A stretch of 64,000 bases of DNA, taken from the NCBI GenBank assembly GCA_050014595.1, contig JBEKDA010000008.1:62001-126000 (forward strand). The letters run 5' to 3'. Positions 26,336 to 33,101 of the stretch are shown in pieces. Below the pieces are notes generated by a model that made no database searches, had not been told where the DNA came from, and saw nothing but the letters and a program-made list of their open reading frames with translations. The first letter of the stretch is position 1. Each line of letters begins with the position of its first letter. Both the position numbers and the translations under genes were made by a program. Source of the stretch: PALSA-129 sp050014595. Its GTDB lineage: Bacteria; Acidobacteriota; Terriglobia; Bryobacterales; Bryobacteraceae.

Positions 26336-26572
26336 ATGGATCTCACGACGGTTTTTGCGGCAGTAGAAGCGTCCCAGACAGCGAAGGCTAATGGGGCAAC
26401 TCAGTTGGCGGCGGATCAGGCGAAGGCGGCTGCTATCGCCGCGGCAGTGCAGGCGGACACATCCAGCCTGGCGGACCTGACAGCGAAGGCGGACAGCGAC
26501 ATCAACGGCGCAATCTCCGCTCTTCAGGGTCTGCTGAGCACGGCTCCGGTCCCTACCGTTCCGGCGGTCTAG
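26336..26572 (+). CDS. Small Ala-rich helical protein
   Basis: This 78-residue protein consists of Ala/Asp/Lys-rich helix ('AKANGATQLAADQAKAAAIA') with a Pro-rich end. GGAAAGGGAA precedes the ATG. It sits between the exported protein and the holin candidate. No family is recognised. Confidence 0.55.
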   Translation: MDLTTVFAAVEASQTAKANGATQLAADQAKAAAIAAAVQADTSSLADLTAKADSDINGAISALQGLLSTAPVPTVPAV

Positions 26573-26619
26573 CCGATTCACGACAGGGGGCGGGTTTCCC
26601 GCCTCCTCAGGGGGCAAGG

Positions 26620-26796
26620 ATGAACAAAGACGTTACGACCAGCATCGCCGGAGGTGCGGCCGGACTGATGTTGCTGAATCAGGTTCGGTGGGAGGCGGTA
26701 CCGCACGGGGAGTGCGTGAAGATCGGCGTCGCGGTTGTGCTGGCGGCGTTGGGGTACCTGATGTACCGGGGAAAGGGGCCGGACGCGAATGCTTGA
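26620..26796 (+). CDS. Putative holin
   Basis: This 58-residue protein, 'MNKDVTTSIAGGAAGLMLLN' at the start, has one clear membrane segment at about residues 33-50 ('KIGVAVVLAALGYLMYRG') and a weaker one near 8-20. CAAGGA precedes the ATG at 26620. Its end overlaps the start of the endolysin gene by eight bases, the usual holin-endolysin order, so it may form the lesion that releases the lysozyme. Confidence 0.6.
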   Translation: MNKDVTTSIAGGAAGLMLLNQVRWEAVPHGECVKIGVAVVLAALGYLMYRGKGPDANA

Positions 26797-27328
26797 GGGA
26801 CTGAAGGCGAGGTTACGACAGCACGAGGGGGTTATCCCGCACCTCTACCTGGACACGTTGGGCCTGGTGACTTGCGGGGTGGGCCACATGGTTCCGTCAC
26901 CGGATCAGATGGCCGGAATCGCGATGGTGTGCGGGAGTGAAGTGGCGACGCTCGCACAGAAAGAGGCGGAGTTCGCCCATGTCAAGTCGCTGGAGGCAAG
27001 CAAGCTGCCGGCGTACTATGCACAGCGGACCACGTTGCGAATGACGCCGGAGGCTATCGACGCGCTCCAGGAGAGCGATGTAGAGAGCTTCCGCGCGGCG
27101 CTGTGTCACTTCCTGCCGGGGTTCACAGAATTCCCGGAGCCGGCTCAAGAGGCGCTGCTCGATATGGCGTTTCAACTGGGAGCGGGCGGGCTGGTGAGCA
27201 AGTTTCCGCACCTCATCGCGGCAGTGAAGGCGCGGGACTGGAACGGCTGCGCGGCGAACTGCCATCGCGCCGGTATCCAGGAATGGCGGAACGAAGCGAC
27301 GGTGAAGTTGTTTCAGCAGGCTGCGTAG
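26789..27328 (+). CDS. Phage endolysin (GH24 lysozyme family)
   Basis: This 179-residue protein has the T4-lysozyme-type opening 'LRQHEGVIPHLYLDTLGLVT', with the likely catalytic Glu at residue 13. Then comes 'CGVGHMV', where the family has T/C-x-G-x-G-H. The C-terminal helical lobe has 'AQEALLDMAFQLGAGGLVSKF' and ends 'GIQEWRNEATVKLF', matching GH24/pesticin-like lysozymes. It would cut the N-acetylmuramic acid to N-acetylglucosamine bond of peptidoglycan. There is no signal peptide, so it needs the holin. Confidence 0.88.
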   Translation: MLEGLKARLRQHEGVIPHLYLDTLGLVTCGVGHMVPSPDQMAGIAMVCGSEVATLAQKEAEFAHVKSLEASKLPAYYAQRTTLRMTPEAIDALQESDVESFRAALCHFLPGFTEFPEPAQEALLDMAFQLGAGGLVSKFPHLIAAVKARDWNGCAANCHRAGIQEWRNEATVKLFQQAA

Positions 27329-27344
27329 GGCGGGAGTTGCGAGG

Positions 27345-27385
27345 CGCGCCGGGGATAGGGCACTCCTACAATCCAACCCGGCGCG
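27345..27385. other. Inverted repeat after the endolysin gene
   Basis: CGCGCCGGG (27345-27353) is complementary to CCCGGCGCG (27377-27385) with a 23-base loop. No T-run follows, so it is not a standard terminator. It may slow transcription or stabilise the lysis mRNA end. Confidence 0.4.
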
Positions 27386-27397
27386 TGACGGGGAATC

Positions 27398-27655
27398 ATG
27401 TTCGAAATCATAGCGGCCGGCGTGTCGCTCTTGGGTACGGCCATCCTGGGGTTGCTGGCCTGGGGTCTACGGGGAGAAGTGAAGGGCGTTCGCACGGAGA
27501 TACAACTCTCGGGCGCGAATATGCGCACGGAGCTGGCGGAGGCGGAGATCCGGTTCTATCAGCGCGTGAACGGGAACTATGTGCGGAAAGAACTGCACAG
27601 CGAACTTACCGCGCGATTGGATCGCGTCGAAAGCAGGGTAGATGACCTCGAATAA
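27398..27655 (+). CDS. Membrane-anchored coiled-coil protein, spanin-like
   Basis: The 85-residue protein has an N-terminal membrane segment (residues 4-24, 'IIAAGVSLLGTAILGLLAWG') and a charged helical tail with heptad spacing ('RLDRVESRVDDLE'). It follows the endolysin gene, which is typical of an i-spanin, though the second (o-spanin) partner is not visible. It overlaps the next gene by 14 bases. Confidence 0.55.
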   Translation: MFEIIAAGVSLLGTAILGLLAWGLRGEVKGVRTEIQLSGANMRTELAEAEIRFYQRVNGNYVRKELHSELTARLDRVESRVDDLE

Positions 27656-28790
27656 CAATCTGAGTCAACATCGGCTGGAAACCCGGAAGTGTCCGGTGTG
27701 CAAGAAAAAGAAAACGTTTCCGGCGCGCAACGAGACCTGCTCGTTCGAATGCGGCCGGAAGGCGGAGGCAGAGCGGAGGCAGCCGGCTCCTGTACAGATC
27801 GCGGATGAAGACCTCGATTCGGCGGTGCTGGAGGCGGTCAAGAAGGCGCGCGGGCGGGCGACGGTGCGGATGGTGTCCGAGGCTCTCAATAAGAGCGAGC
27901 GGACGGTTCAGGACACGGTGGCCAGGCTGAGAGACGCCGGGCACAACGTAAGCGTCCGGACGGACGGGATCTGCGATATCTCCGGCGACGTGAAGCCGGG
28001 TAACGCGGTGAAGATCGTTCACGACATCGGCGAATACAACTCGCGCGTGAGACGGTTCGGCGTCACGTCGGATAATCACCTCGGCAGCAAGCATGAACGG
28101 CTGGATGTTCTGAACGCACTGTACGACCTGTACGAGGCGGAAGGGATCACCGAAGTCTACAACGCCGGGAACTGGATCGAAGGCGAAGCTCGGTTCAACA
28201 AGTACGACATCAACGTCTACGGCATGGACCGGCAGGTGGACTACTGGATCGAGAACTATCCGCGGCGCAAGGGAATCGTCACGCGCTACGTGGCCGGCGA
28301 CGATCACGAGGGATGGTATCAGCAACGCGAGCAAGTGGAGATCGGCAAGTACGCGGAACTTCGGGCGCGCGCGGCGGGCCGGGATGACCTGATCTATCTC
28401 GGGTATGTCGAGGCGGACATCGAACTGAAGGCGGAGCGCGGCTCGCGGATTATGCGCGTGATGCATCCGGGCGGCGGTTCGGCGTACGCGCTGAGTTACT
28501 CCATGCAAAAGATGGTGGAGAGCTTCCAGGGCGGCGAGAAGCCTTGCATTATTCTGGCGGGACACTACCACAAGTTCGATTACAACTACTACCGGGAAGT
28601 GTTTACGGTTCAGACCGGATGCACCTGCGATCAGTCGATTTTTATGCGCAAGAACAAGATTCAGGCGCATGTAGGCGGCTCGATTGTGGAGTTCAATCAG
28701 GCGCCGGATGGGACGATCAACCGGTTCAAGGTGGAGTGGTTGCCGTTTTACGACCGTGGCTTCTACGCCGGGAAGGCGAGGCGGTTCTAG
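27642..28790 (+). CDS. Metallophosphoesterase-like protein with zinc ribbon and winged-helix-like N-terminus
   Basis: The 382-residue protein starts with a C-x2-C...C-x3-C zinc ribbon (residues 17-40), followed by a winged-helix-like stretch ('GRATVRMVSEALNKSERTVQ'). A calcineurin-like core follows: 'FGVTSDNHLGS' (motif D-x-H), 'YNAGNWIEG' where the family usually has GD, 'VAGDDHEGW' where it usually has GNHD/E, and 'ILAGHYHKFDY' (GH-x-H). The metal-binding histidines remain, but two motifs differ from consensus. It could be a nuclease or phosphatase acting on DNA during lytic growth. It is translationally coupled to its upstream neighbour. Confidence 0.75.
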   Translation: MTSNNNLSQHRLETRKCPVCKKKKTFPARNETCSFECGRKAEAERRQPAPVQIADEDLDSAVLEAVKKARGRATVRMVSEALNKSERTVQDTVARLRDAGHNVSVRTDGICDISGDVKPGNAVKIVHDIGEYNSRVRRFGVTSDNHLGSKHERLDVLNALYDLYEAEGITEVYNAGNWIEGEARFNKYDINVYGMDRQVDYWIENYPRRKGIVTRYVAGDDHEGWYQQREQVEIGKYAELRARAAGRDDLIYLGYVEADIELKAERGSRIMRVMHPGGGSAYALSYSMQKMVESFQGGEKPCIILAGHYHKFDYNYYREVFTVQTGCTCDQSIFMRKNKIQAHVGGSIVEFNQAPDGTINRFKVEWLPFYDRGFYAGKARRF

Positions 28791-28892
28791 ATGAAGCGCC
28801 TGATTGATGTGATTGTGGCGTGCTATGTAACGATGGCCGCCGGCATCAACGGGTATCTGGCGGTCCGGTTCTGGCGGGGGTTGTTCAAATGA
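28791..28892 (+). CDS. 33-residue membrane peptide
   Basis: The ATG at 28791 directly follows the upstream stop. It encodes a peptide with one hydrophobic segment ('VIVACYVTMAAGINGYLAV') and a basic end. Its stop overlaps the next ATG. Overlap and a regular frame support it as a real coupled gene; the role is unknown. Confidence 0.5.
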   Translation: MKRLIDVIVACYVTMAAGINGYLAVRFWRGLFK

Positions 28893-29257
28893 ACCTCGTG
28901 CGGCAACCGGACGGCTCCAGTTGGTGCGGTCAGGCTTGCGTGGCGATGATTGCCGGGGTGTCGCTGGAGGATGCGGTAGCGGCCTGTAAGCCGCATCCTC
29001 GCGGGGGTGGGACAACCACTCCCGAGGTTGTGGCGGCGCTACGTAAGTTCGGGGTGCGATGCGCGGACACGCGCTGCCGTCGCGTGTCACGCGAGAAGCC
29101 AGTGTTACCGCAACGGGCGCTGTTATCGATTATGCGTCCGAAGGATAGCCGGTGGCACTGGATGGTGACGTGGGATGGAGTGATTTACGATCCGGCGGAC
29201 CAATGGCCGGCGTACGAAGGTTGGCGGATCACGAGCTACCTGGAGGTTCTCGGATGA
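28889..29257 (+). CDS. C39-like cysteine peptidase family protein
   Basis: The 122-residue protein has 'SSWCGQACVAMIAGVSLED' near its start, with Cys13 as the likely nucleophile. Later it has 'WHWMVTWDGVIYDP', with the His as general base and the Asp as third member. This is the bacteriocin-processing peptidase C39-like arrangement, but no transporter partner is present. It overlaps the upstream peptide gene and the downstream membrane gene, so it is part of the same operon. A substrate cannot be named. Confidence 0.65.
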   Translation: MNLVRQPDGSSWCGQACVAMIAGVSLEDAVAACKPHPRGGGTTTPEVVAALRKFGVRCADTRCRRVSREKPVLPQRALLSIMRPKDSRWHWMVTWDGVIYDPADQWPAYEGWRITSYLEVLG

Positions 29258-29514
29258 AAGACTTTTGGACGTTTTTCGGGATTCAGGCGGTCTCGTACGG
29301 GATCTTCTGTTGGAACGCTCGCGCGATTGCTTTCGGGTGGTATTCCAACCTCGTGGTGTCTGACCTTCTGTTCGCTTACCTGAGTTTCACGGTGATGGAG
29401 CGGATTGCCGAGCGCGGGAAGGATAAGAGCAGGGCGGCGAAGTTCGGGTACGTGATGGGCGGGGCGACGGGTTCCCTGCTCTCGGTGGTTTTGACGAAGC
29501 ATTTTCTCGGATAG
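29254..29514 (+). CDS. Small multi-pass membrane protein
   Basis: The 86-residue protein has three hydrophobic segments ('FFGIQAVSYGIFCW', 'LLFAYLSFTVM', 'GGATGSLLSVVLTK'). The ATG at 29254 overlaps the preceding stop. It may be a second holin or a superinfection-exclusion protein. The sequence gives no family. Confidence 0.55.
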   Translation: MKDFWTFFGIQAVSYGIFCWNARAIAFGWYSNLVVSDLLFAYLSFTVMERIAERGKDKSRAAKFGYVMGGATGSLLSVVLTKHFLG

Positions 29515-29529
29515 GGGCGAAAGGGCGTC

Positions 29530-29679
29530 ATGTTGCGGACGATCAATACCTACATCATCGACGGGTTGAGTACGGTGATGCTGCTGTTCTTTGCGGCGGC
29601 GGCGACGGTCCGCGTGTATGCGATGGCGGCATCGGCGATCCGTCGCGCGTTGCGGCCGGACGCGGAAGGGAAGGAATGA
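29530..29679 (+). CDS. 49-residue membrane peptide
   Basis: The ATG at 29530 opens a frame with one membrane segment ('STVMLLFFAAAATVRVYAM') and a charged end. The stop overlaps the ATG of the next gene at 29676. A weak GGGCG precedes the start. It is probably real because of the tight coupling, with unknown function. Confidence 0.45.
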   Translation: MLRTINTYIIDGLSTVMLLFFAAAATVRVYAMAASAIRRALRPDAEGKE

Positions 29680-30083
29680 GTAAACACATCGTAGCGGATA
29701 GCGGGAAGCGGGAATCGTTCGGCTCGGGGATGGTGCGGGACACCAGAGACGGCAAGGGACGATTCGAGTTGATAACGCCAGTGGCGCTGAGGCGGTTGGC
29801 GCTGGTGTACGAGAAGGGCGCGGCGAAGTATACGGCGCGGAATTGGGAGAAGGGATCTCCACTGTCGCGGTTCGCGGATTCGGCTCAGCGACATCTCAAC
29901 GATTTCCAGATGATCTCACTGTTCAAGCGGGAGGGTATCCCGTTGGATAGGCTGCCGGCGGATGTCAATCCGAATGAGGATCACCTGGCACAGGCGGTCT
30001 GGAACCTGTGTTGCATCATGCACCACGAAGATCTCCATCCGGAGTTGGACGATCTCACGGTGAAGCCGGAGGAGAAGCCGTGA
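29676..30083 (+). CDS. dATP/dGTP diphosphohydrolase-like (DUF5664)
   Basis: The 135-residue protein matches the DUF5664 pattern: 'GMVRDTRDGKGRFELITPVA', then 'ALVYEKGAAKYTARNWEKG', then 'FADSAQRHLNDFQ' and 'EDHLAQAVWNLCCIMHHE'. This family is annotated as dATP/dGTP diphosphohydrolase and relates to MazG-type pyrophosphatases with E-x-x-x-H/D-x-x-A helices. It would trim the dNTP pool. It begins a cluster of nucleotide genes. The family name is known; the substrate here is inferred. Confidence 0.75.
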   Translation: MSKHIVADSGKRESFGSGMVRDTRDGKGRFELITPVALRRLALVYEKGAAKYTARNWEKGSPLSRFADSAQRHLNDFQMISLFKREGIPLDRLPADVNPNEDHLAQAVWNLCCIMHHEDLHPELDDLTVKPEEKP

Positions 30084-30167
30084 ACGCACAAGAGAGGACT
30101 GTCTATCTCGCGGGGCCGATTACGGGCCTGACTTTCAACGGCGCGAACGACTGGCGCAAGGATGTCA
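30080..30167 (+). pseudogene. 5' remnant of a nucleoside deoxyribosyltransferase-like gene
   Basis: The GTG at 30080 overlaps the DUF5664 stop and opens a frame reading 'RTVYLAGPITGLTFNGANDW'. This is the start of nucleoside 2-deoxyribosyltransferase/DUF4406-type proteins. After about 28 codons, at roughly 30160-30168, homology to the exported protein gene at 25.9 kb begins in another frame. The gene is therefore cut and lacks its catalytic part. A short ATG frame at 30525-30569 may be its C-terminal scrap. Confidence 0.65.
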
Positions 30168-30521
30168 CTGTACGGCAGTGCGACTACCGACCTGGTTCCG
30201 CTGAAAACCACCGTCAACGGGAAGTCGATCTACCTGTTGAGTGGCTCGGCGCGCGCGGGCGAGCACAAGGTGGTGTATCAGGACTCCAAGAATGCAGTGC
30301 TGATCGGCGGCGACGTTGGGGCATCGTTCAGTAATTCTGCCGGAGGGTCCGGGGTGACTCTCGGGGTCGCGGGGAGTTTCACGCTGACTTACGTGCGGCA
30401 ACTCAGTCCGCATTGGGCGGTGGGCATACCGGTCCGGATGCTCTACATGAGCAACGTGGGACCGAACGGGACGGGAGCCTGGAATCCGGTGGTCGAAGCC
30501 GGAATCATCTGGAAGCCGTAG
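30162..30521 (+). pseudogene. Partial copy of the 25.7 kb exported protein, signal peptide lost
   Basis: Residues 'SLYGSATTDLVPLKTTVNG' to the end 'VEAGIIWKP' match the C-terminal 119 residues of the exported protein at 25714-26292, with about a dozen substitutions. The DNA also matches closely, with mainly third-position changes. An ATG at 30162 could start a 119-residue product, but it would lack the signal peptide and linker. Purifying-type changes suggest it was functional after divergence or came from a related phage. Confidence 0.75.
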
Positions 30522-30579
30522 CTTATGCGTCTGGCGGAGTTCATCGAACGCTCGTGGTGTGGGAAGTGAGGGACTACTA

Positions 30580-30900
30580 ATGGATACGCAGCAATTTGTT
30601 AAGGACTTCCGCGCACTCGCGAACCAGATAGCGGACACGGTGGAGCGGAAGAATGCGGATTACAGCCATTCCGACGCAGATCCGTTCCGCAACTTCCTGT
30701 ACATCGAGAATCTGGCGGCTGGCCGGGTGTCGGCGGCGGATGGGATTCTGGTGCGCATGTCGGACAAGATGATGCGCATCTCCAACCTGATCGCGCCGGG
30801 GGTAGTGGAAGCGGTTGAGGGGGAGAAGGTGGATGATACGTGCGTGGACCTGGCGGCATATGCGCTGATCCTCGCACTGCTGTTGAGGAGTCGGCGATGA
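30580..30900 (+). CDS. DUF1599 (nucleotide-modification-associated domain) protein
   Basis: The 106-residue protein shows 'RKNADYSHSDADPFRNFLYI', then 'DGILVRMSDKMMRISNLI', then 'KVDDTCVDLAAYALILALLL'. This is the pattern of DUF1599, listed as a nucleotide-modification-associated domain in phage and cell genomes. Such small helical proteins are thought to handle dNTPs or modified nucleotides. It is coupled by ATGA overlap to the HD gene. The reaction is unknown. Confidence 0.7.
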   Translation: MDTQQFVKDFRALANQIADTVERKNADYSHSDADPFRNFLYIENLAAGRVSAADGILVRMSDKMMRISNLIAPGVVEAVEGEKVDDTCVDLAAYALILALLLRSRR

Positions 30901-31487
30901 TTACATTTACGGGTACGCACGTGGTGCGAGAGTTCGGCGCGCCGTCGATCCACGACTTGGCGGTACAGCTCATGCGGCTGTGCCGTTTCGGCGGTGCCGG
31001 ACAGTTATTCTGGCCGGTAGGGATGCATTCGCTTCTGGTAGCCGATCTGCTGCCGAGGGAACTGGAGGTGTACGGGTTACTGCATGACGCGGCAGAGGCG
31101 GCCGTCGCGGATGTGTGCCGTCCATTCAAGACGGACGCGGCGCGCGAGGTGGAGGCGATGGTACAGGCGCGGGTATACTCTCATCTGGGAGTTCCGGCGC
31201 CAAACGGAGAGCAGGCGGAGTTGGTTCACCGGGCCGACATGAGGGCCGTCAACGTAGAGGGAGCGTCGGTTTGCGGGCCGCGCGGCTATCGGCTCGTACA
31301 GCCGAACTTTCGGTTGGACCAAGAGGCGGCGGAGGTGCTTGACCGCTACCTGGAGAGGTTCCGGCCGGAGGATGCGATCCGACCGCAAGGGCAATGGCCG
31401 GCGGAATTCGAGCGACGTTTGACGGTCGCTCTTACGCGATTGCATCACACGCCGGCATATGTCGAGCAGTACACGGGGAAGGCCTAG
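30897..31487 (+). CDS. HD-domain phosphohydrolase (YfbR/DatZ-like type)
   Basis: The 196-residue protein has 'VGMHSLLVADLLP' (metal His), 'YGLLHDAAEAAVADVCRPFK' (the HD pair) and a later 'ELVHRADMRA' (Asp). This is the layout of small HD phosphohydrolases that act on deoxynucleotides. YfbR-type enzymes remove 5'-phosphates; the phage DatZ relatives hydrolyse dATP. The gene overlaps the end of the convergent exported protein gene by four bases. Which substrate it prefers cannot be read from sequence. Confidence 0.75.
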   Translation: MITFTGTHVVREFGAPSIHDLAVQLMRLCRFGGAGQLFWPVGMHSLLVADLLPRELEVYGLLHDAAEAAVADVCRPFKTDAAREVEAMVQARVYSHLGVPAPNGEQAELVHRADMRAVNVEGASVCGPRGYRLVQPNFRLDQEAAEVLDRYLERFRPEDAIRPQGQWPAEFERRLTVALTRLHHTPAYVEQYTGKA

Positions 31488-31996
31488 AGAGTGGGGTCCG
31501 GTTTGCGCTCGGCGTACCGGACCGTCACTATCCCGAAGGATTTCGATTCGATCCACTCCAGGGTGACCATCGAGGATTTGAGGCGCCAGACGATAGAACG
31601 GGTTTCGATGGTGCTGCCAAAGGCGGTGCGTTCGGAGACGGTATCGGAGCTGGTGGGTTTGCCGTACTTGGCGGTGAGTCCGTCCTTCAAGGCGTCGAAG
31701 GCGCTAGGGCGGGCGGCGTCCTGAGATACGGAGACGTTGACGGCCGTCAAGCGGTCCTGATCGGTGGGGAACTTGAACTTGGCGGTTGCCTGGTAGTTGC
31801 CGAGTTGCATGGCGGGGGCTTCCAGGCGGATGAACTGGCCTAGATCCTTTTCGGGCGGGTTGACGGGGCGGACGGTGGGGAATGCGGCTTGCACCTCGGC
31901 GGCGGTCATTCCCCACTTGGCGGCGGACCATCCGGTGGCATCGGGGGTCTGTGCGAGGGCGGCTACGGCGGCGGCCAGCAGAAGCGTGAACTTCAT
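31484..31996 (-). CDS. Exported protein of unknown function (leftward)
   Basis: The 170-residue protein has a signal peptide, 'MKFTLLLAAAVAALAQ', with an A-Q type cleavage site. The mature part has 'WGMTAAEVQAAFPTVRPVNP' and 'LKDGLTAKYGKPTSSD', which resemble small secreted acidobacterial proteins. Its leftward orientation, against the phage operon, and its host-like content suggest a lysogenic conversion gene carried by the prophage. The ATG at 31996 is chosen over an upstream in-frame start because it begins the signal peptide. Confidence 0.65.
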   Translation of the reverse strand: MKFTLLLAAAVAALAQTPDATGWSAAKWGMTAAEVQAAFPTVRPVNPPEKDLGQFIRLEAPAMQLGNYQATAKFKFPTDQDRLTAVNVSVSQDAARPSAFDALKDGLTAKYGKPTSSDTVSERTAFGSTIETRSIVWRLKSSMVTLEWIESKSFGIVTVRYAERKPDPTL

Positions 31997-32016
31997 GCCG
32001 CTGACGGTATCACGGC

Positions 32017-32325
32017 TCACTTGCGGCGGCAAACGCGGCGTTCGAGGGCGATGATCGACTTTAGGATGTCTTCGGCAGTATCCACGAACTCTTCAGGGCA
32101 ATCCTTCAGAAACTTCACATAGCGCAAGGCGGCGGCGCGGTGCTTTTCCGGCACTTCGGCGAGTGGTCCTAAACGTACGCGTTCCGTCTGGCTTGCGCCG
32201 GGTGGATCTAGCCTGTCCATGACGGCTTTGTGAACCCACTCGGTTAGCTTCTGTCCATCCCTTGCGGCGCGTGACTTGACGGAGTTGTGAACATCCTCCG
32301 CAACGGATGCGTAAAGTCTTTTCAT
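32017..32325 (-). CDS. Ribbon-helix-helix-like DNA-binding candidate (leftward)
   Basis: The 102-residue protein begins 'KRLYASVAEDVHNSVKSRAA' followed by 'TEWVHKAVMDRLDPP', which resembles Arc/MetJ ribbon-helix-helix or TA-antitoxin N-termini. A helical tail follows. It is transcribed leftward from the divergent control region, so it is the best candidate in this window for a lysogeny regulator, though it is not CI-like. It may share a transcript with the exported protein downstream. Confidence 0.5.
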   Translation of the reverse strand: MKRLYASVAEDVHNSVKSRAARDGQKLTEWVHKAVMDRLDPPGASQTERVRLGPLAEVPEKHRAAALRYVKFLKDCPEEFVDTAEDILKSIIALERRVCRRK

Positions 32326-32350
32326 TTCTACAGTTTTGACACGAAGCGGG

Positions 32351-32402
32351 CAAATGTTCTTCGGGCTATCGGTTCTTTTGTTCTTTTTCTTTAGAACATT
32401 TG
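32351..32402. promoter_or_regulatory. Inverted repeat, candidate operator
   Basis: CAAATGTTCT (32351-32360) and AGAACATTTG (32393-32402) are exact inverted copies separated by 32 bases. Additional TTCT stretches lie between. The spacing suits two half sites for a regulator, or a looped repressor, between divergent genes. Confidence 0.45.
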
Positions 32403-32411
32403 TCCAAATAG

Positions 32412-32441
32412 TTGAGATATTTTCGTACCAGAACGTACTAT
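32412..32441 (+). promoter_or_regulatory. Candidate rightward early promoter
   Basis: TTGAGA (32412-32417) and TACTAT (32436-32441) are separated by 18 bases and resemble -35 and -10 boxes. They would drive the early operon starting at 32712. The inverted repeat lies immediately upstream. This is a motif guess, not a confirmed start. Confidence 0.4.
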
Positions 32442-32584
32442 ATGGTTTGAAACAGATTAAGCAATCCGAAAGTCCGAATCTAAGGCGGAACGCCGAGACA
32501 GAGAAAAAGCTTCAGGTGGTTGGATCATTCAGGGCAGAGTTTCGGACTCGAAATCTATAGTTGATAGTGCAGGCGGGAACTGAA

Positions 32585-32606
32585 GGGGACCGTTAGAGCG
32601 GTCCCC
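32585..32606. other. Leader hairpin before early genes
   Basis: GGGGACCG (32585-32592) pairs perfectly with CGGTCCCC (32599-32606) around a TTAGAG loop. No T-run follows. It lies in the presumed early leader RNA and could be an attenuator, processing site or antitermination element. Confidence 0.5.
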
Positions 32607-32711
32607 GATCAGCGGGATACCTTTTACGGTGAAGTCCCTCGTACGGCTTCCATCGTAATCCTTCATCCCACTCCCAGTCAATAGCGATCACTTCGACAGG
32701 AGAGGTGTGCG

Positions 32712-33101
32712 ATGGCGCAGTGCGGACGATGCGGTGTGGAAGCAAACGAGTTGCACGCATTCCGGGTAAGGGAGAGCGCGCACAGCATGGGCAAGCGCGA
32801 AAGGCTCTGCGACGGATGCCTCACCGAAGCGCGGGAGAACCGCAGCGAGCGAATCCGGGCGGCCAGTTCGCGGCAGTGGTCGGAAGCCAGAACCGCCGAT
32901 GGACGGTTCGATCCTGCGAAGCTCACGGGTTGCCGGGTGGAGCGCGTAGCTCCGGCGCCGGAGCAGATCGCGCAAGAGAACGCGCGGTGGGACCGGATCT
33001 TCCAGCGGTTCATCGATCCCGACTATTACCGCTCTTCGATTCCCACGTTGAGATCTTCGTTCGGAGCGTTCGCCTCCGAAATGGAGGTCCTGTGCCGCTG
33101 A
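32712..33101 (+). CDS. Small zinc-knuckle protein, first early gene
   Basis: The 129-residue protein begins 'MAQCGRCGVEANELHAF' and later has 'LCDGCLTEAR', giving two C-x2-C pairs that could bind one zinc. The remainder is charged and helical. Its position after the control region suggests early expression. No family is recognised. Confidence 0.6.
   Translation: MAQCGRCGVEANELHAFRVRESAHSMGKRERLCDGCLTEARENRSERIRAASSRQWSEARTADGRFDPAKLTGCRVERVAPAPEQIAQENARWDRIFQRFIDPDYYRSSIPTLRSSFGAFASEMEVLCR

Larger units (their letters stand above)
32326..32711. promoter_or_regulatory. Divergent AT-rich control region
   Basis: No gene is supported in this stretch; an open frame at 32336-32560 has a Phe-rich, unconvincing product. 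It separates the leftward regulator from the rightward early genes. It contains a 10-bp inverted repeat, a promoter-like pair and a hairpin, listed separately. A Shine-Dalgarno-like GAGGTG lies before the next ATG at 32712. Confidence 0.55.

Noticed and set aside
29676..31487. Complete diaminopurine (Z) DNA synthesis system
   Set aside because: PurZ and a matching polymerase are not in the window, so only a loose similarity in companion enzymes can be stated.
14868..32535. Shared 15-mer TGGATCATTCAGGGC at about 14870 and 32521
   Set aside because: A single shared 15-mer is close to chance expectation in 64 kb. No longer homology extends from it.
32336..32560. Plus-strand open frame of 74 codons in the control region
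   Set aside because: The product is Phe-rich and of low complexity, lies over the inverted repeat and promoter-like boxes, and has no good ribosome site.
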